A stretch of DNA of 64,000 nucleotides, taken from Liopterus haemorrhoidalis. Lineage: Eukaryota > Arthropoda > Insecta > Coleoptera > Dytiscidae. This document shows, piece after piece, positions 53,176 through 63,594 of this stretch. How positions within the stretch are numbered: position 1 is the first letter of the stretch; every line of letters starts with the position of its first letter. Both the position numbers and the translations under genes were made by a program. Under the pieces are notes generated by a model. The model did no database searches, was not told the origin of the DNA, and was given only the letters and a program-made list of their open reading frames with translations. The stretch lies in the NCBI GenBank assembly GCA_963971575.1, contig OZ020622.1, positions 13,678,279-13,742,278 of the forward strand. Direction: 5' to 3'.

Positions 53176-53263
53176 ATGGTGCGTTTGGGTGTACCAATCG
53201 ATGCTCTGCTAAAAGTAAAAATCAGCTTGCAGTAGAAGAAATTAATTCTCTATCATTTCATGC
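53176..53263 (+). pseudogene. First exon of a THAP-domain protein, frameshifted
   Basis: ATGGTGCGTTTG followed after a small frameshift by CTNRCSAKSKNQLAVEEI and SLSFHA, then GTAAGT. THAP domains start M-V-x-x-C-x2-x-x-C and reach F-H before an intron in many insect genes, so this fits a THAP first exon with its donor. No second exon is recognisable downstream before the satellite. It may be a decayed transposon or gene fragment. Confidence 0.45.
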
Positions 53264-53489
53264 GTAAGTATTTTACTGTATTTGTAATTTCTTCTTCTTC
53301 TTTGCACACTGTCAGAATGACTTTTGACCTCACTCACATAAGTCATACATCTTAGTCAAACAGCTCTGTTTATTATCAGTCTTTACGTGTTCCCTGTATA
53401 TCAATGAAAAATGCTCTTGGTATTTGGATTTGTAGATACAATCTCCGTGGTACTTGTATTTAATATTTGTTGTCTGAAAATATCAGTAT
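53264..53489. other. No gene recognised
   Basis: Short intergenic stretch before the satellite; shares GACTTTTGACCTCACTC with 41680. Confidence 0.35.
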
Positions 53490-55015
53490 TTGAAATACTT
53501 TAGAAGTATTTCAAATATTTTTTAATATTTTAAATATTTCCACAGTATTTCAAATATTTTCCTAGTACTTCAAATATTTCTTCAGCAAATATTTCCCTAT
53601 TATTTAAAATATTACCCCAATACATATTTCAAATATTTCCCTATTATTTAAAATATTACCCTAGTACATACTTCAAATATTTCCTAATATTTCAAATATT
53701 TCCCTAGTACTTCAAATATTAACCTAGTAGATATTTCAAATATTTCCCTATTATTTAAAATATTACCCTATTTCCTAATAATTCAAATATTTCCTTATTA
53801 TTTAAAATATTTTCCTAGTAGATATTTCAAATATTTCCCAGGTATTTCAAATATTTCCCTATTATTTCAAATATTTCCTAATATTTCAAATATTTCTCAA
53901 TACACTCATACTTCGCTATACGGCCGCTCTTTATACGGCTTTTCGCTATAACGGCCTTCTTTAATTATGGCACTTTTTCGATATACGGCCCAAAATGTTT
54001 CGTTAAACGGCCAAAAAAATAATAAATGTGAAAAAAATATGGCCAGAAAGAATAAAAACTAATGATCCTTAAGTTGATTCTATTTCTGAACTTCGACAAA
54101 CCATATTGAACCTAGCAAATGATCTTGGTTTTGAGAATTCGGAATTGATTCGTTATACGGCTTTTCGCTTTGCGGCCAACTTTTCCGGAACGTATCTAGG
54201 CCGTAAAGCAAGGTATAAGTGTATTTAAAATATTTCATTATTATTTAAAATATTACCCTAGAAGATATTTCCCAAGTATTTCAAATATTTCCTTATTATT
54301 TCAAATATTACCCTAGTACATATTTCAAATATTTCTTAATATTTCAAATATTTCACTAATATTTCAAATATTTCCCTATTATTTAAAATATTATCCTAGT
54401 ACATATTTCAAATATTTACTAATATTTAAAATATTTCCCTAGTACTTCAAATATTAACCTAGTAGATATTTCAAATATTTCCCAAGTATTTCAAATATTT
54501 CCTAATATTTAAAATATTTCTCTAGTATTTCAAATATTAACCTTGTAGATATTTCAAATATTTACCTATTATTAAAAATATTACCCTAGTATATATTTCA
54601 AATATTTCCTAATATTTCAAATGTTTCCCTAATACATATTTCAAATATTTCCCTAATATTTCAAATATTTCCCTAATATCTCAAATATTTCCTTATTATT
54701 TAAAATATTACCCTAGTAGATATTTCAAATATTTCCCTTTTATTTCAAATATTTCCTAATGTTTCATATATTTCCCTAGTATTTAAAATATTTCCTTATT
54801 ATTTCAAATATTTCCCTCGTACATATTTCAAATATTTCCTAGTATTTCAAATACATCCTAATATTTCAAATATTTCGCTAGTATTTCAAATATTTTCCTA
54901 TTATTTCAAATATTTCCTATTATTTCAAATATTTCCTATTATTTCAAATATTTCCTATTATTTTAGATAATTTTAGCATTTCAAATAAATTTAAATTATT
55001 TCAAATACTTCGATT
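53490..55015 (+). repeat. AT-rich satellite, ~18-bp degenerate unit
   Basis: More than sixty iterations of the ATTTCAAATATTTCCCTA type with TTATTT, AGTATT and AGTACATATT spacers. The core TTTCAAATATTT is well kept, the spacers are not. It is interrupted once by a pogo-type MITE. Confidence 0.9.
53903..54221. mobile_element. pogo/Tigger-type MITE inside the satellite
   Basis: Inverted ends CACTCATACTTCGCTATAC and CACTTATACCTTGCTTTAC, TA on both sides (53901-53902, 54222-54223). The inside retains a relic of a transposase tail (KKIWPERI ... LRQTILNLANDLGFEN), typical of the C-terminus of Tigger/jerky transposases. Confidence 0.82.
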
Positions 55016-55149
55016 GGTATTTGATATTTGAAATACTGTTCCTGAATATTTGGCACAGCTCTGCCTATTATCATGCCACTAAAACCGTCCAGGTGTCTGC
55101 CATATCAACAGCAAGGGTCACCAGAAAAAAAAAAAAAATAAATAAAAGA
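55016..55149. other. No gene recognised
   Basis: Boundary between satellite and a G-type fragment; short A-run at 55126. Confidence 0.35.
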
Positions 55150-55367
55150 CGTATTTTTCCTATTATGGGTCAGAGTTATATAATCTTACCAAATTTCAAC
55201 TTTCTATATTCAGCCGTTTGACTACAATTTCTACCGTTCAAACACAGTGACGTTATTATTAGTTAGTTAAAATTTTTGGCGCACAGCAACAAAGGCTATT
55301 TGCGCCTTAGTGACGTTATGAGGGTTTTTTAGTGATCATACCAATAAAACCCTAAAAAACAGCAAAG
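55150..55367. mobile_element. G element terminal repeat fragment
   Basis: It matches the right inverted repeat of full-length G elements (TTGCCAAATTTCAACTTTC-like block, CAGCCGTTTGACTAC) and ends AATAAAACCCTAAAAAA. It is interrupted by a 52-bp SINE-T. Confidence 0.65.
55257..55308 (-). mobile_element. SINE-T, truncated, with 11-bp target duplication
   Basis: A 52-bp insertion flanked by AGTGACGTTAT on both sides (55246-55256, 55309-55319). Minus strand reads GGCGCAAATAGCC ... (TAAC)n. Confidence 0.85.
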
Positions 55368-56134
55368 GATAAAGCTATTAATTATTATTTAAAAACCTAA
55401 TCATAAGTCTATCTTATGTAATACGCAATATTCCGTCTTACTTTTCTTACGCTAAAAAATTCGTTCGACTTCTGAATTTTTTGCATAACACCTGAAATGT
55501 AGGCAACTGTTGGTACACGCTTGAGCGTTGGGTCAATAACTCACAGGCGAAAAAAAACTACAGCAATTTTTTATTTTTATTATATTTCACTGATGAAAAA
55601 TTTCCCAAATTTATATTCTTAAACCAAGATACGAAAATTTATAATGATGTACATAATTTAAGAAAATTTAAAACCCAAAATAAAAATAAATTTAAGACAC
55701 AGGTGAGGAAATAGACATAAATTTCTTTTAATATTATTAATCCACGTCTCACACTTGTCTCACCAAAACGTAGTGCTGTTCACTAACATATTAGTATTTT
55801 ATGTGTTAATATTCCGTGTCTAATATTTTCAATTTTAATAATAAGAATTGTAATTAGAATTATAATTATTAGGATACATGTGATTTTTTTTTCAGTGTAG
55901 ATTTTTTTCTATTTTTTATAAACAAATTATACCGTAACGTACTGTTGGTTCTTAGTGTTCCAGCTATTAAAGTATTTATGAAGCCAACGAAACAAGGTTT
56001 ATACTTCCGTTCAAGGTTTTATTTACAATTTTTTTTCAGGCAGCATACGCATTTAGATAAATAATAATTTATATCCGAAAAAAATGATTTAAACATAATA
56101 TTAACAATTAATCATTTCCATTAGTGTTATATAG
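55368..56134. other. No gene recognised
   Basis: AT-rich sequence with no assignable features. Confidence 0.4.
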
Positions 56135-56575
56135 CCCAAGAGTTCCACTACTATCTTTTATCGAAATATTTTTCGATTTTCAAAAATTATATCTCAAAAA
56201 CGGTAAAATATAAAGACATCCGGTTGGAATTTTTATCTTCAAAGGTCAATAATACCATTTTAAATGAAAATTGGAACAAAAACATTTTTTGTTAATTTTT
56301 CGAAAATATTTTTTTAAATTTCCAAAAATCATATCTCTAAAACGGTATAAGATAAAGACCTGCGGTTGGAATTTTTGACCTTCTACGGTCAATAATACCC
56401 TTTTAAATGAAAATTGAAACAAAAAACTTTTTTATTAAATTTACAATTTTTCTAAAATATTTTTTTAAGTTTCAAAAATCATATCTTTAAAGTCTAGAAA
56501 AAAAAATAGCGCTTTAATAAGTCAAATAATATAGTTTGTACTGTCCGAAACAAAGCCCTTGAAAATGGCCAAAAA
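56135..56575 (+). repeat. Degenerate ~140-bp tandem repeats (T family)
   Basis: Three to four units with CATATCTCAAAAACGGT, AAAGACCTGCGGTTGG and AATTTTTGACCTTC. Some stretches read as the complement of the array near 58600-59000. Confidence 0.65.
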
Positions 56576-56578
56576 TTG

Positions 56579-56660
56579 AGTTAGTTAAATTTTTTTGGCG
56601 CACAGCAACAAAGGCTATTTGCGCCTATTCACAGCCCATCTAAATGACTACACTACGTAT
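56579..56660 (-). mobile_element. SINE-T copy 3
   Basis: GGCGCACAGCAACAAAGG and CAGCCCATCTAAATGAC as in the 5366 copy, extending to TACACTAC; (GTTA)n at the other end. Confidence 0.55.
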
Positions 56661-56881
56661 TAAAAACAATAAATTAAACAATTAATAAATAGATAAAATC
56701 AATAAAATCAAGCCAAAAATTGAAAAAATTGTAAGGTGTACACCTTAAAAAAACACGATTTATCAGATTATTTTTTTTCAGATTTAGTTTAAAATTTGTA
56801 TATCTATGTAGATCTCAAAAATAACCTCCATTACAAGTTAAGAATTACCGTTTTTGAGTAATTTCAAAAAATGTATGTATA
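56661..56881. other. No gene recognised
   Basis: T-family-like phrases (GTAAGGTGTACACCTTA); no gene. Confidence 0.35.
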
Positions 56882-56893
56882 ATACATTCGATT

Positions 56894-57075
56894 TTGCATG
56901 AACATTTAGTTGTGAAAAAGATCTGTTGCCAATGGATTCCGCATAATTTGACCGAAGCTCAAAAAAAAGCTCGTGTTGATTGGTGTAAGGGAATTCTAAA
57001 AAAAATTAACGTAGACACTGCAAAATCCGTATACAACATCGTTACAGGTGACGAAACTTGGATTTATTCATATGA
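56894..57075 (+). pseudogene. Mariner transposase, middle fragment
   Basis: HEHLVVKKICCQWIPHNL, AQKKARVDWCKGIL and NIVTGDETWIYSY, with the first catalytic D. It stops making sense at the inversion point after SYD. Confidence 0.82.
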
Positions 57076-57168
57076 TGTAGTCTGCGATATACCAAAGGAT
57101 GCCTCTATCTCACGGTAAGTCACATGCTGATCTTCTTCAATCATTTTGCGCACAGCATCGATGTTTTT

Positions 57169-57384
57169 TTAGATCACAACCGATTTTGGTCGACCTTCAC
57201 AAAATTCATCACTGACGGACGCACGACCACGACGAAATTCTGCAAACCAATTGTAAACAGTCGTTTCTGATGGTGCTTCATTCCCAAAAGTTGAACGAAG
57301 CAAATCTATGCATTGTTGCTGAGTTAGGCCTTTACTAAAATCGTAAAAAATCATCCAACGAAAACATTCACGAGTAATATCCAT
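57169..57384 (-). pseudogene. Mariner transposase, N-terminal fragment
   Basis: Minus strand: MDITRECFRWMIFYDFSKGL, QQQCIDLLRSTFGNEAPS and TTVYNWFAEFRRGRASVS, a clean first helix-turn-helix and the VYNWF motif of mariner transposases. Better preserved than the equivalent part of the 29509 copy. Confidence 0.87.
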
Positions 57385-57552
57385 TTTTTCACAAACTTGT
57401 TTTGTTCACGCTCACTGTCAACATACTACTCGGTCAATTTATAAGCTGCCACTGATTTCACAATAATAAATATCAAATTTTACAAATATAGTAATGACAC
57501 ATTTCAATATTGCCATACTGGTCGTTTGTAAGAACATAAAAGGTAACCCTCG

Positions 57553-57879
57553 TACTTTGATAACAATTCTAGCGAATATTATTCTTGTATTTTTGAAAAT
57601 TTCGTCATGTGTCTAATATAAATTTCAATGTTAAATTATTTAAATGTACACCGACGCAAAATTGCGTAACTTGACATTAACATAAATAGTAAATCTAAAT
57701 ATGATCTCACGATTTTTTATACGCAAAACAAAAAAATATCACTATATTTGGATAATATAAGACTAAATTTAATACATTTTTTATTGGGTCAAACAATGTG
57801 ACTTTTGTGCTTCCTCATTGTTTTTTTGGCATATGAAGAAATTGTGGCCACTTTTATTTAGGCCTATTACAATTGTGAC
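57553..57879. other. No gene recognised
   Basis: AT-rich sequence without features. Confidence 0.4.
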
Positions 57880-59090
57880 AATTTTAATTATTGCTAAAAT
57901 CGGTCAAATTTTATTTTCGTATGACTATATCTCAAAAATTATAAGATATTGAGATCTATGATTTACATTTTTTGAATCATGTAGACCTAAATGGCGTTAG
58001 GTGAGATTTTGAGACAAATCCTGAATAAAATATTTTTCTAAAGATTTTTTAATTTTCGAAAATTCTATTTTGAAAAAGGTAAAAGATAAAGACCTGTGGT
58101 TTGATTTTTTGGAGCTCTCATTGTATTTTTACCTTGTAAAAAAATTGGGACCTTATGAGCCAGGCCCATTTTTGATTTATATCGTTTTGAAATTGGCGAA
58201 TTTTACAAATATGTATAAACAAATTTGCGTGACCCTATCTTAAAAACTATAATATATAGAGACCTGCGGTTTGAATTTTTTGATGTCCGAAATGGCCTTA
58301 GGTCAAATTTTGAAGAAGAAAAATTGGGGGAAAAAATGTTTTTTTTTTTCAAAATTTCGTAAAACTTTATCTTTAAAACGGTAAAAGATAGAGACCTGCG
58401 GTTTAATTTTTTGAAACCCTGGAGCCTTGTTTAGTCTAAAAAGAAAATAAGCCTTTAAACATCCAATTTTTTGAATTTATATGACTGGTTAATCAAAACT
58501 TTGAAAATAGCAAAAAATCGAAAAAATCGTAAGGTGTATCCCTTACGTTTTTTTGGATTTTTGACCTTTTTCAAAGGTTTCGTTTGACGATTCGTATTGA
58601 TTGTTAAAGTTGGGTTATTAAGATTTTTTTTTTCTAGACTATATGAGAAACAAGGGTTTCAAAAATTTAAACCGGAGGTCTCTATCTTTTACCGTTTTCA
58701 TGATTTACCATTTACCGATTAGAATTTTATGAAATATAAAAAAAAATTTAAAGATCTAAATTTTTTTCTTTATAATTTGACTTAAGGCCATTTAAGACAT
58801 CAGGATTATAAAAAGTCCAACCGCAATTCTCGATATATTATAGTTTTTAAAATACGGTCAAACGAATAAAACTTTTTTTTAAATTCGCCAGTTTCAAAAC
58901 TATATAAATCAAAAATGGGCACGGCGTGTAAAGCCCCAATTTTTTTACAGGGTAAAAAAACAATGACAGCTCCAAAAAATCAATCCACAGGTCTTTATCT
59001 TTTACCGTTCTCGAGATAGAATTTTCGAAAATTTAAACATTTTCACTAAAATATTTTATTCAGGAATTTTCTCAAAATGTCATCTAACGC
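57880..59090. repeat. Degenerate repeats (T family), part direct and part inverted
   Basis: Units contain AAAGATAGAGACCTGCGG and TTTGAATTTTTTGA up to about 58500; from about 58600 the complement appears (CCGGAGGTCTCTATC, TTTTACCGTTTT). The block is therefore an inverted pair of arrays around about 58550. Confidence 0.72.
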
Positions 59091-59099
59091 CATCTAGGG

Positions 59100-59640
59100 C
59101 AGCGTTTCTCAACATGGGGGCCACGGCCCCCTAGGGGACCGTGAAAGATTCGTCGGGGGGGCGCGAAGCCGAGTGCCATATTAAAATTAAATTTAACCAA
59201 TTTTTGGATTAATTAAAACGGTTACAGTTGTAATATGCCTAATATAAGAAGCTACAATTTCTTCATGGGCTTTCTTTTGTTCATGGTAAGAAATTTGAGA
59301 TCAATGTTCTAAATAAACTGTAATTATTTAAATTTTATATTTATTATTTGCCTAACCCTCACATTGAAATAGAAAATTATAATATTTACTTAAAGTTGTG
59401 CAAATAAAAAAAAAAAATCTCAATTTCAGACCTGACTAAACATATAAATATATAAATTTTTATTTTGTATTATATCAAACAAAAAAAAATCTTTTTTTTA
59501 ATACTGCATATTTAAAAACCATGCATAAGTAATTCAATTTCTTTTTTTGCTGTCCTTCTGTTTGTCTCATGTAATAATTACTGTTTTCTTCCTTTTCCTT
59601 GTTTATTCTCATTCTCTTACGCCCTAAACCAACGATTCTA
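59100..59640 (+). mobile_element. Left end of a hAT-like element
   Basis: CAGCGTTTCTCAACATGGGG followed by a GGCCCCCTAGGGGACCG hairpin is a typical hAT terminus. The right end is not found, so the extent is approximate. Confidence 0.45.
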
Positions 59641-59728
59641 AACATTTTTAGATAAAGTCCGAGATGATTAAGTGGCCAATGATATTGAAAACAAGCATTT
59701 GATTCAATCTAAAAAATATTCAAAATCC

Positions 59729-59806
59729 CTTTTTAGGGTTTTGTAGGTATGACCAAAAAACCCCTTATACCGTCATTTTGTCGTCTGTCTGTCTGTTCGG
59801 TAAAAA
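59729..59806 (+). mobile_element. G element copy 7, truncated terminus
   Basis: Only the first ~78 bp (TTTTTAGGGTTTTGTAGG to GGTAAAAATTG), directly joined to the duplicated unit. Confidence 0.7.
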
Positions 59807-60487
59807 TTGATCAAAGAAAAGAAAATAGAAATACGTTGAATTTAACCTAAAAAGCTATGCACTACACACAATATCAAATGGAAATCTGCCGACCGGCGTA
59901 GCGTAGTGGTAACACATGTGCTCTGCGTTGCTAAGGTCGCGGGTTCGAATCCCGTTCAGGCATGGTATTTTTCACAAATAAGAATTGTCCTGGCTAAGTG
60001 CCAAAGCACCAAAAGCAAATAAAAATTTCAAAAAAAATGGAAATCTATAAGATATATAACTAATAAGAAAATAATAAGAAAATATATAACTAAATACAAA
60101 ACTGCTAAATAAACAACAAACTAAATAATAAGGTTTTCAAAAATTACTATAAGTTAGATATGTGAACACAAGTATCAAAACACATCAGAACGTATTATAA
60201 AATATCAAGTGTAAACATCGATTTATTTAGCGATACCAACACAAATGTCCCTATATTAAATAAACACTTTTAAAATGTGTAAATCTTCAAAATGACTATC
60301 GAACACAAACTAAATATGACTTCAAAATGTTATTTTAGTAAAATAAAAGAGTGAAAAGCAATATTAGTCTATAATTCACATGCAAAAAAAAGGATAAAGT
60401 TATTTTTTCGCCACTAAGTTTGTCATTGAAGTTATGACGCAAAATGACCAACTACGTTGATTAAACGACTGACCTACAGACTATCTG
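59806..60487 (+). repeat. Duplicated unit, copy 2 (interrupted by a SINE)
   Basis: Matches 3433-3582 plus 4548-4912 in order. It lacks HINE B but holds a SINE at 59888-60034. Confidence 0.75.
59888..60034 (+). mobile_element. tRNA-derived SINE, copy 2, with 12-bp target duplication
   Basis: 147 bp. Head as in 31589-31727 with identical A and B boxes; tail ends in an A-rich run. AAATGGAAATCT occurs on both sides (59876-59887, 60035-60046). Confidence 0.92.
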
Positions 60488-61007
60488 TCTGTCTGTGAGA
60501 AACCAAATATGAGACCGAAAAAATAAAAAAATAAACAGATACAGCCTTCAATTTTATTAATATAGATGAAGCTTTAATGTCTATGTGGAAGTATGAACAC
60601 TGTTGTGTTCTATTTATTTGTTTTTGTGGCACTACAAGGTACCATGATCAACTGTTTTAGATCCGCTGCCCTAAATATTCCGTAGAATTTTCCAGGAAAC
60701 GTGATTGTCCTTGAACCATTATTTTTGATGAACTCGAGGTCATAACAACTCTAAAAGACACGGTATTCGAAATTTAAAATGAACAGTATGTATAAATAAT
60801 GAAGTTATAATATCATATCGTGAAGTTTTCGCTAAAATTTTTGCAGAATTGTTATTAATATTCGATATTTGGACCCACACTTTTTGAAGGACATTACTGA
60901 ATTAATAAGATATATTTGTTATACTCAAATCATGGGTGTTCAAAATTAACATATCAAATTTCTAAACAAACAAATTACAATAAAGTAAAAATTATTATTT
61001 TCAACTA
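60488..61007. other. No gene recognised
   Basis: A short (CTGT)n run at 60486-60498; otherwise nothing. Confidence 0.4.
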
Positions 61008-61821
61008 CACTAATCCCTCCATTTACGCGATCTCTATTTACGCTAACGCACATTAACGCGGTTGAAAAAGTTTAAGAAATGTTCATAGCATTTAGAACAA
61101 CTGCATTATTACTAGGGATGTTCCGATACTATTGATATGATACCAGTATCGATATTTTTCATTCGATATCGCGATATTAGAATCGATACTAATCTTCCGA
61201 TACTTTATTAATATCAGTACATATGACCCAGTATTGTATCGCTTTTTGTTTTTAAAAAATAATATCGTACAATTTTTCTTTATACACAAATAAATATTTC
61301 TGTGGTTATTTATTATTTTTTTTTTCAATAAGAAACACTTCTAAAAATTGTACTCTTGTAAAAACTGGTAGCGCGGAGGTACGCCGTCGCAATGGCGCAG
61401 GACATAGTACGCCAAGAAACATGCGTTGAACGGTTTAGAAGTTGCTGGCGTTTGGCGCCTTTTTTCTCTACGTTTGAGGTTATTAAATGTTATTGGTTAT
61501 TTTTGTATCTTAATTAAAAATGTCACCACCAAGAAGCAAAGTGTGGACTAGAGATGGGTCGTTCATGAACGGCTCACTGAACCGGCTCAGTACACTGACC
61601 GAAGTGACACGGTTCACCAAATTGAAATGAGCCGGCTCACGGTTCACAGTTTCAAGTTTCGAGGATACGATTGGTCGGGCGATTGTGAGCAGTGACCGGA
61701 GTGATCCGGATCTGGATCGATGTCATGTTGAACTTCGCGAGAAATCGGCTAGTAATGTATTATCATAAAGTGTATTTTGTCAACAATTTGTAGGGCAGTT
61801 TATTTGAAACTAATAGGCTTA

Positions 61822-62034
61822 AGCTGCATTCAGAGCTCAGTAAATTAACACGCTGTGCGTTATGGATAGTTAGTAAACGAGGTCATTTGGTATGATCGGA
61901 CATGCTCGTGCTTTGTCGTTGCTATACTACTGTTGAGCGATATAGTACGAGCTTGTCCGATCATACCAATTGCACTCGTTTACTAACTATCCATAACGCA
62001 CAGCGTGTTAATTTACTGAGCTCTGAATGCAGCT
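61822..62034. mobile_element. Harbinger-type fold-back MITE, TTA duplication
   Basis: 213 bp, almost a perfect hairpin with ~95-bp arms starting AGCTGCATTCAGAGCTC. TTA on both sides (61819-61821, 62035-62037). The paralogous hAT near 31742 has a single TTA at this point. Confidence 0.92.
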
Positions 62035-62194
62035 TTAGTCTGTATTTTCTTACAACCATACTATATAAAAATATTAAAAATATTGCCCAAATCCCAGATG
62101 TCCGATTTATAAGGGCAATAAACATTGCCATAAAGTCTGGTTTAAAATACAGTAGCTACATAAGGTGAATTGTTTGTTTAAAAAATGTTAGATA

Positions 62195-62540
62195 AGAGCC
62201 GGAGCTAAGCGACGTTCTACTTAAGAACGAACGTCCGACAATTAACTGACCTGTGTTTCGGGATCATGTTTACAGTTCATATATTGCAAGAACCGGCTCT
62301 AAGCGATGTTCTACCTACGACCGAACGACCGACCGACCTGTGTATCGGGATCATGTTTACAGTTCATATATTGCAAGAACCGGCTCTAAGCAAGAGCCGG
62401 CTCTAAGCGACGTTCTACTTACGACCGAACGACCTGTGTCTCGGAATCATGTTTACAGTTCATATATTGCAAGAACCGGCTCTAAGCAAGAGCCGGCTCT
62501 AAGCGGCGTTCTACCTACGAACTAACGACTGACCTGTGTC
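62195..62540 (+). repeat. Minisatellite in hAT 'TAGAGATGGG', copy 2
   Basis: Four or more units of ~85 bp with GAGCCGGCTCTAAGCG, GACGTTCTACCTACG and ACCTGTGTCTCGG; the last units carry an extra AAGAGCCGGCTC. Confidence 0.85.
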
Positions 62541-63213
62541 TCGGAAACATGTTTACTTAACCGGATCACTGAGCCGGATCAATGAACCGGCTCAACAAAC
62601 TGAACTACCTAAACTGATCCGGTTCCGCAAACTGAGCCGAAATTCCCATCTCTAGTGTGGACCTATTTAACCAAAATAGACCAAGGAGTTTTCTCGGTGC
62701 TTGCAATGAAGAAGAATGGAGTGTTTAATTCTATTTTAAAGCAAGAGTTCATATACACACCAGTTTTGCAAGTGAAAGATCGGAAAGCCCTTCGTAAAAT
62801 GTTTATTATCTGTTATTCGTTCACTGGTGTGTATATTAACTTTTGCTAGGCTCCATGGCCTCGTCTACCTCTTCTTTTCATGAACGCCTCTTATTTATTA
62901 GGTCTTCCATGAACGAATCTTCGTCGCCTACGTTGTTTGTAGGTGTCCAATTTATTGTTCCCTAGGTCATCTATCACTTTTGATGTATACTACTTTAATC
63001 TATTTATTATTGTAAAACAATAGATTGTTATTATAAGAATAAAATGTTTTTTTTTCTTCTTTCGTTCTATAGAAAATATATTCATTTTTCCTTTCGATAC
63101 TTGAAAATATCGATATTTTTTTCGATACGATACCGGTATCTATATTTTATATTCGATATTATCGATACCCAAATATAGATACCTTCTCAGTATCGCATAT
63201 CCCTAATTATTAC

Positions 63214-63594
63214 AACCTATGGACCAGGAAGTAATTGGAAGTTTTAAAAAATATTATCTTAAATACAATTTTCAACTAATTTAAGCTGGAGACGGATAAA
63301 CAAATAAGATTGCGCGAGTTTTGGCGCAATTATTTTTGAAACACTTGAAGAACACAACCTTGTTGTCTGGAAAAATCTTGTATTTGACACCGAAATTGCC
63401 GATATAGTGGCAATAGGATAATTGGAAGGTGAAGGATTTATTTGAATACTTCTGATATTGAAGAACTTTTACAATCACACGATGCTGAATTGACAACCAA
63501 TGATCTTATTGAATTTAACCAGGAAGAGAACAGAGAAGAAGAAGAAGAGCTAGATGATGAAGAAGAAGCACCTTACCAGTTTACAACCCAGAAC
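63214..63594 (+). pseudogene. pogo/Tigger transposase C-terminal part
   Basis: Reading from before the hAT insertion: TTALLQPMDQEVIGSFKKYY, where the D of PMDQ is the family's third catalytic residue. Then, with losses and frameshifts, RLREFWRNYF, LVVWKNLVFDTEIADIVAIG, TSDIEELLQSHDAELTTNDL and an acidic tail ending EEAPYQFTT. The final EELLQSHxxELTxxDL block is diagnostic of Tigger/jerky-type transposases. The hAT element entered just upstream of the PMDQ block. Confidence 0.87.

Larger units (their letters stand above)
56882..57552. mobile_element. Mariner (29509 family), internally inverted relic
   Basis: 56882-57075 is the middle of the transposase gene in + orientation; 57076-57552 is the 5' part of the same element in - orientation, ending at the terminus complementary to CGAGGGTTACC with TA outside. 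The two parts are adjacent in the parent element but here are joined head to head. Confidence 0.85.
61549..62654 (+). mobile_element. hAT 'TAGAGATGGG', copy 2, with exact 8-bp duplication
   Basis: TAGAGATGGG at both ends, inverted. GTGTGGAC flanks (61541-61548, 62655-62662). It carries GAGCCGGCTCA-type repeats near the ends, a minisatellite and a Harbinger-type MITE. Copy 1 is at 31041-32017. Confidence 0.92.
61519..62846 (+). pseudogene. BED-type zinc-finger N-terminus of a hAT transposase, split
   Basis: ATG at 61519 starts MSPPRSKVWT; after the inner hAT and its duplicated GTGTGGAC it continues YLTKIDQGVFSVL. SxVWxxFxxID is the start of a BED finger, which binds transposon ends. The Cys pair expected at CSVC has mutated or shifted frame (CNEEEW in another frame), and only about 75 further codons are open. 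No catalytic domain follows. The insertion exactly inside the aromatic VW motif shows it was dead or killed by the inner element. Confidence 0.65.
61113..63205 (+). mobile_element. hAT 'TAGGGATGTTCCGATAC' with exact 8-bp duplication
   Basis: Left TAGGGATGTTCCGATAC, right complementary to TAGGGATATGCGATAC. ATTATTAC flanks both sides (61105-61112, 63206-63213). The sub-terminal regions are full of TATCGATA repeats. It holds a BED-finger relic split by another hAT. Confidence 0.88.
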
